Below are positions 63,040-64,000 of a DNA stretch of 64,000 nucleotides, piece by piece (position 1 is the first letter of the stretch; every line of letters starts with the position of its first letter). Source of the stretch: Sphaeroforma sirkka. Lineage: Eukaryota > Opisthokonta > Ichthyosporea > Ichthyophonida. A program made the position numbers and the translations under genes. The notes beneath the pieces were generated by a model that saw only the letters and a program-made list of their open reading frames with translations, was not told the origin of the DNA and did no database searches. The DNA lies in contig LUCW03000084.1 of NCBI GenBank assembly GCA_001586965.3, positions 95,001 to 159,000 on the forward strand, written 5' to 3'.

Positions 63040-64000
63040 GTACCTTTATTTGTTTACACGCTATTGCTATATACAATGCCTGATGTCCGGGGTGGACTTG
63101 TGGCTACCGGCAGGTGTTGGCAGTTCCCGTGACCCTGCTTTTCAGGGAGGGCGAACTGGACTGTCTAGGGGCTGAGTCGTTTTCGGTATGTGGTTGTTGT
63201 ACTTGTTGAGTTGTTTTCTTTGGCTGTAGTTTTGTTAGTGGTGTGGGTGTTTGACAACCGTAACTGGATTGACACAGAGTCTGTGAGTAAGCTGTGACAG
63301 ATATGCATATCGTTTCATTGAATATGAGGTATGATACAGTGGCTCACCAGTGTATCATACTCACTACCGCATCACCGGGTCGCGATGTGCGACTGTGCCT
63401 GCCGGTAGGCATTCAGGGAGGGTGTGGGCGGGGCGGGGGGCGTTTCATCGCGCTGTGTTCGTTGATATATGTGCTATTCAACTTCAGGTCAATGCATATT
63501 TGTCGCAGGCATATTCGCCAGCGTCTGATCAAGTCAGGCGGAGTCACGCTACTACATATGTAGGATAGTGTGATGTCTATTGGGATGTCATTGTCTAAGT
63601 CCTGGTCAATGTCAAACAGGGGTGTATGTGGTGGTTCGGGAGTTTGCGTGTCCAGTGCTGGGGCGCCGCTATATAGGCGCTAGCCTCTGGATGTAGTGTG
63701 TTGAAGTCCATTTGCGGGTTATCTAGCCACAGTGTTCTGTGGGCTTGTTGAAACGACGTCTGCGGTCTAACGAAGGCCAAGTATAATCGTTCTGTGGGTG
63801 TTCTGAGTCTACGAGGAGAGTGTGTACTATTGTGGTCATGAACCGTGGCACTGGGAACACACAGTTCAGCAGTACTTGGGGTGGTATGGGTCCTTTGTGC
63901 AAGTACACCAGCTGGTCGTGTAGTGTGAGCATGTCTGTGTAGCGCTTACGGGTGCTAAGGGCGTCAAGTAAGTTGCTATCAACTACAATCTCTTTCTTTG
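63040..64000 (-). mobile_element. Telomere-associated non-LTR element, copy 4 (subfamily B), runs off the window
   Basis: At least 960 bases, closely matching copy 2 and extending further 5'. Coding blocks at 63595-63780 and 63723-63932 repeat the B-type LDNPQMDFNTLHPEASAYI and FPVPRFMTT sequences. The copy continues beyond base 64000, so its 5' end is unseen. Confidence 0.9.

Overview
This is a nuclear window from a eukaryote with intron-rich, GC-moderate genes set in AT-rich, repeat-laden DNA. Exons are short and joined by canonical GT-AG introns, and telomere-like T(3-5)AGGG / CCCTA(3-5) tracts are scattered through introns and intergenic DNA. That telomere type fits plants, several algae, oomycetes and various protists. 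The gene content (a FANCM helicase, a small two-pass membrane protein, Ty3/gypsy and LINE elements) does not fix the lineage. I think a large-genome protist is most likely, but I cannot name it from sequence alone.

Layout: (1) 103-4084, plus strand: the 3' part of a gene for a two-pass membrane protein, reconstructed as eight exons. One intron of this gene (2759-3082) is in frame and stop-free. (2) 4085-30473: about 26 kb without a convincing host gene. It holds an old Ty3/gypsy-type LTR fossil (4979-19345, TSD gcct) into whose integrase region a very young Ty3/gypsy element has inserted (10004-17661, minus strand, TSD gaag, LTRs differing at one base that I could see). There is also a tRNA-Thr-like sequence antisense inside the young element's gag, a decayed LINE reverse transcriptase (20160-21423), several tandem-repeat fields, and a region bracketed by an inverted repeat (26391-28640). 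(3) 30474 to about 58133, plus strand: one very large FANCM-family gene. I traced 29 exons whose phases agree at every junction (about 2477 codons), plus less certain C-terminal exons that resemble the degenerate ERCC4 nuclease fold. Nearly every intron carries its own minisatellite. In four places the repeated or duplicated unit includes the splice site itself. (4) 58637-64000: a head-to-tail array of five 5'-truncated non-LTR retrotransposon copies, all on the minus strand, each with its 3' end fused to telomere-type repeats. Two subfamilies alternate B-A-B-A-B.

The most striking system is the last one. It looks like a telomere-repeat-associated reverse transcriptase element that has been added again and again to a chromosome end lying beyond the right edge of the window. 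The G-rich telomere strand runs rightwards and each element's RNA 3' end would be complementary to that G strand, which fits priming of reverse transcription by the telomere itself. FANCM would then be the last host gene before this subtelomere. The second notable pattern is intron growth by tandem repetition of units that span exon/intron borders.
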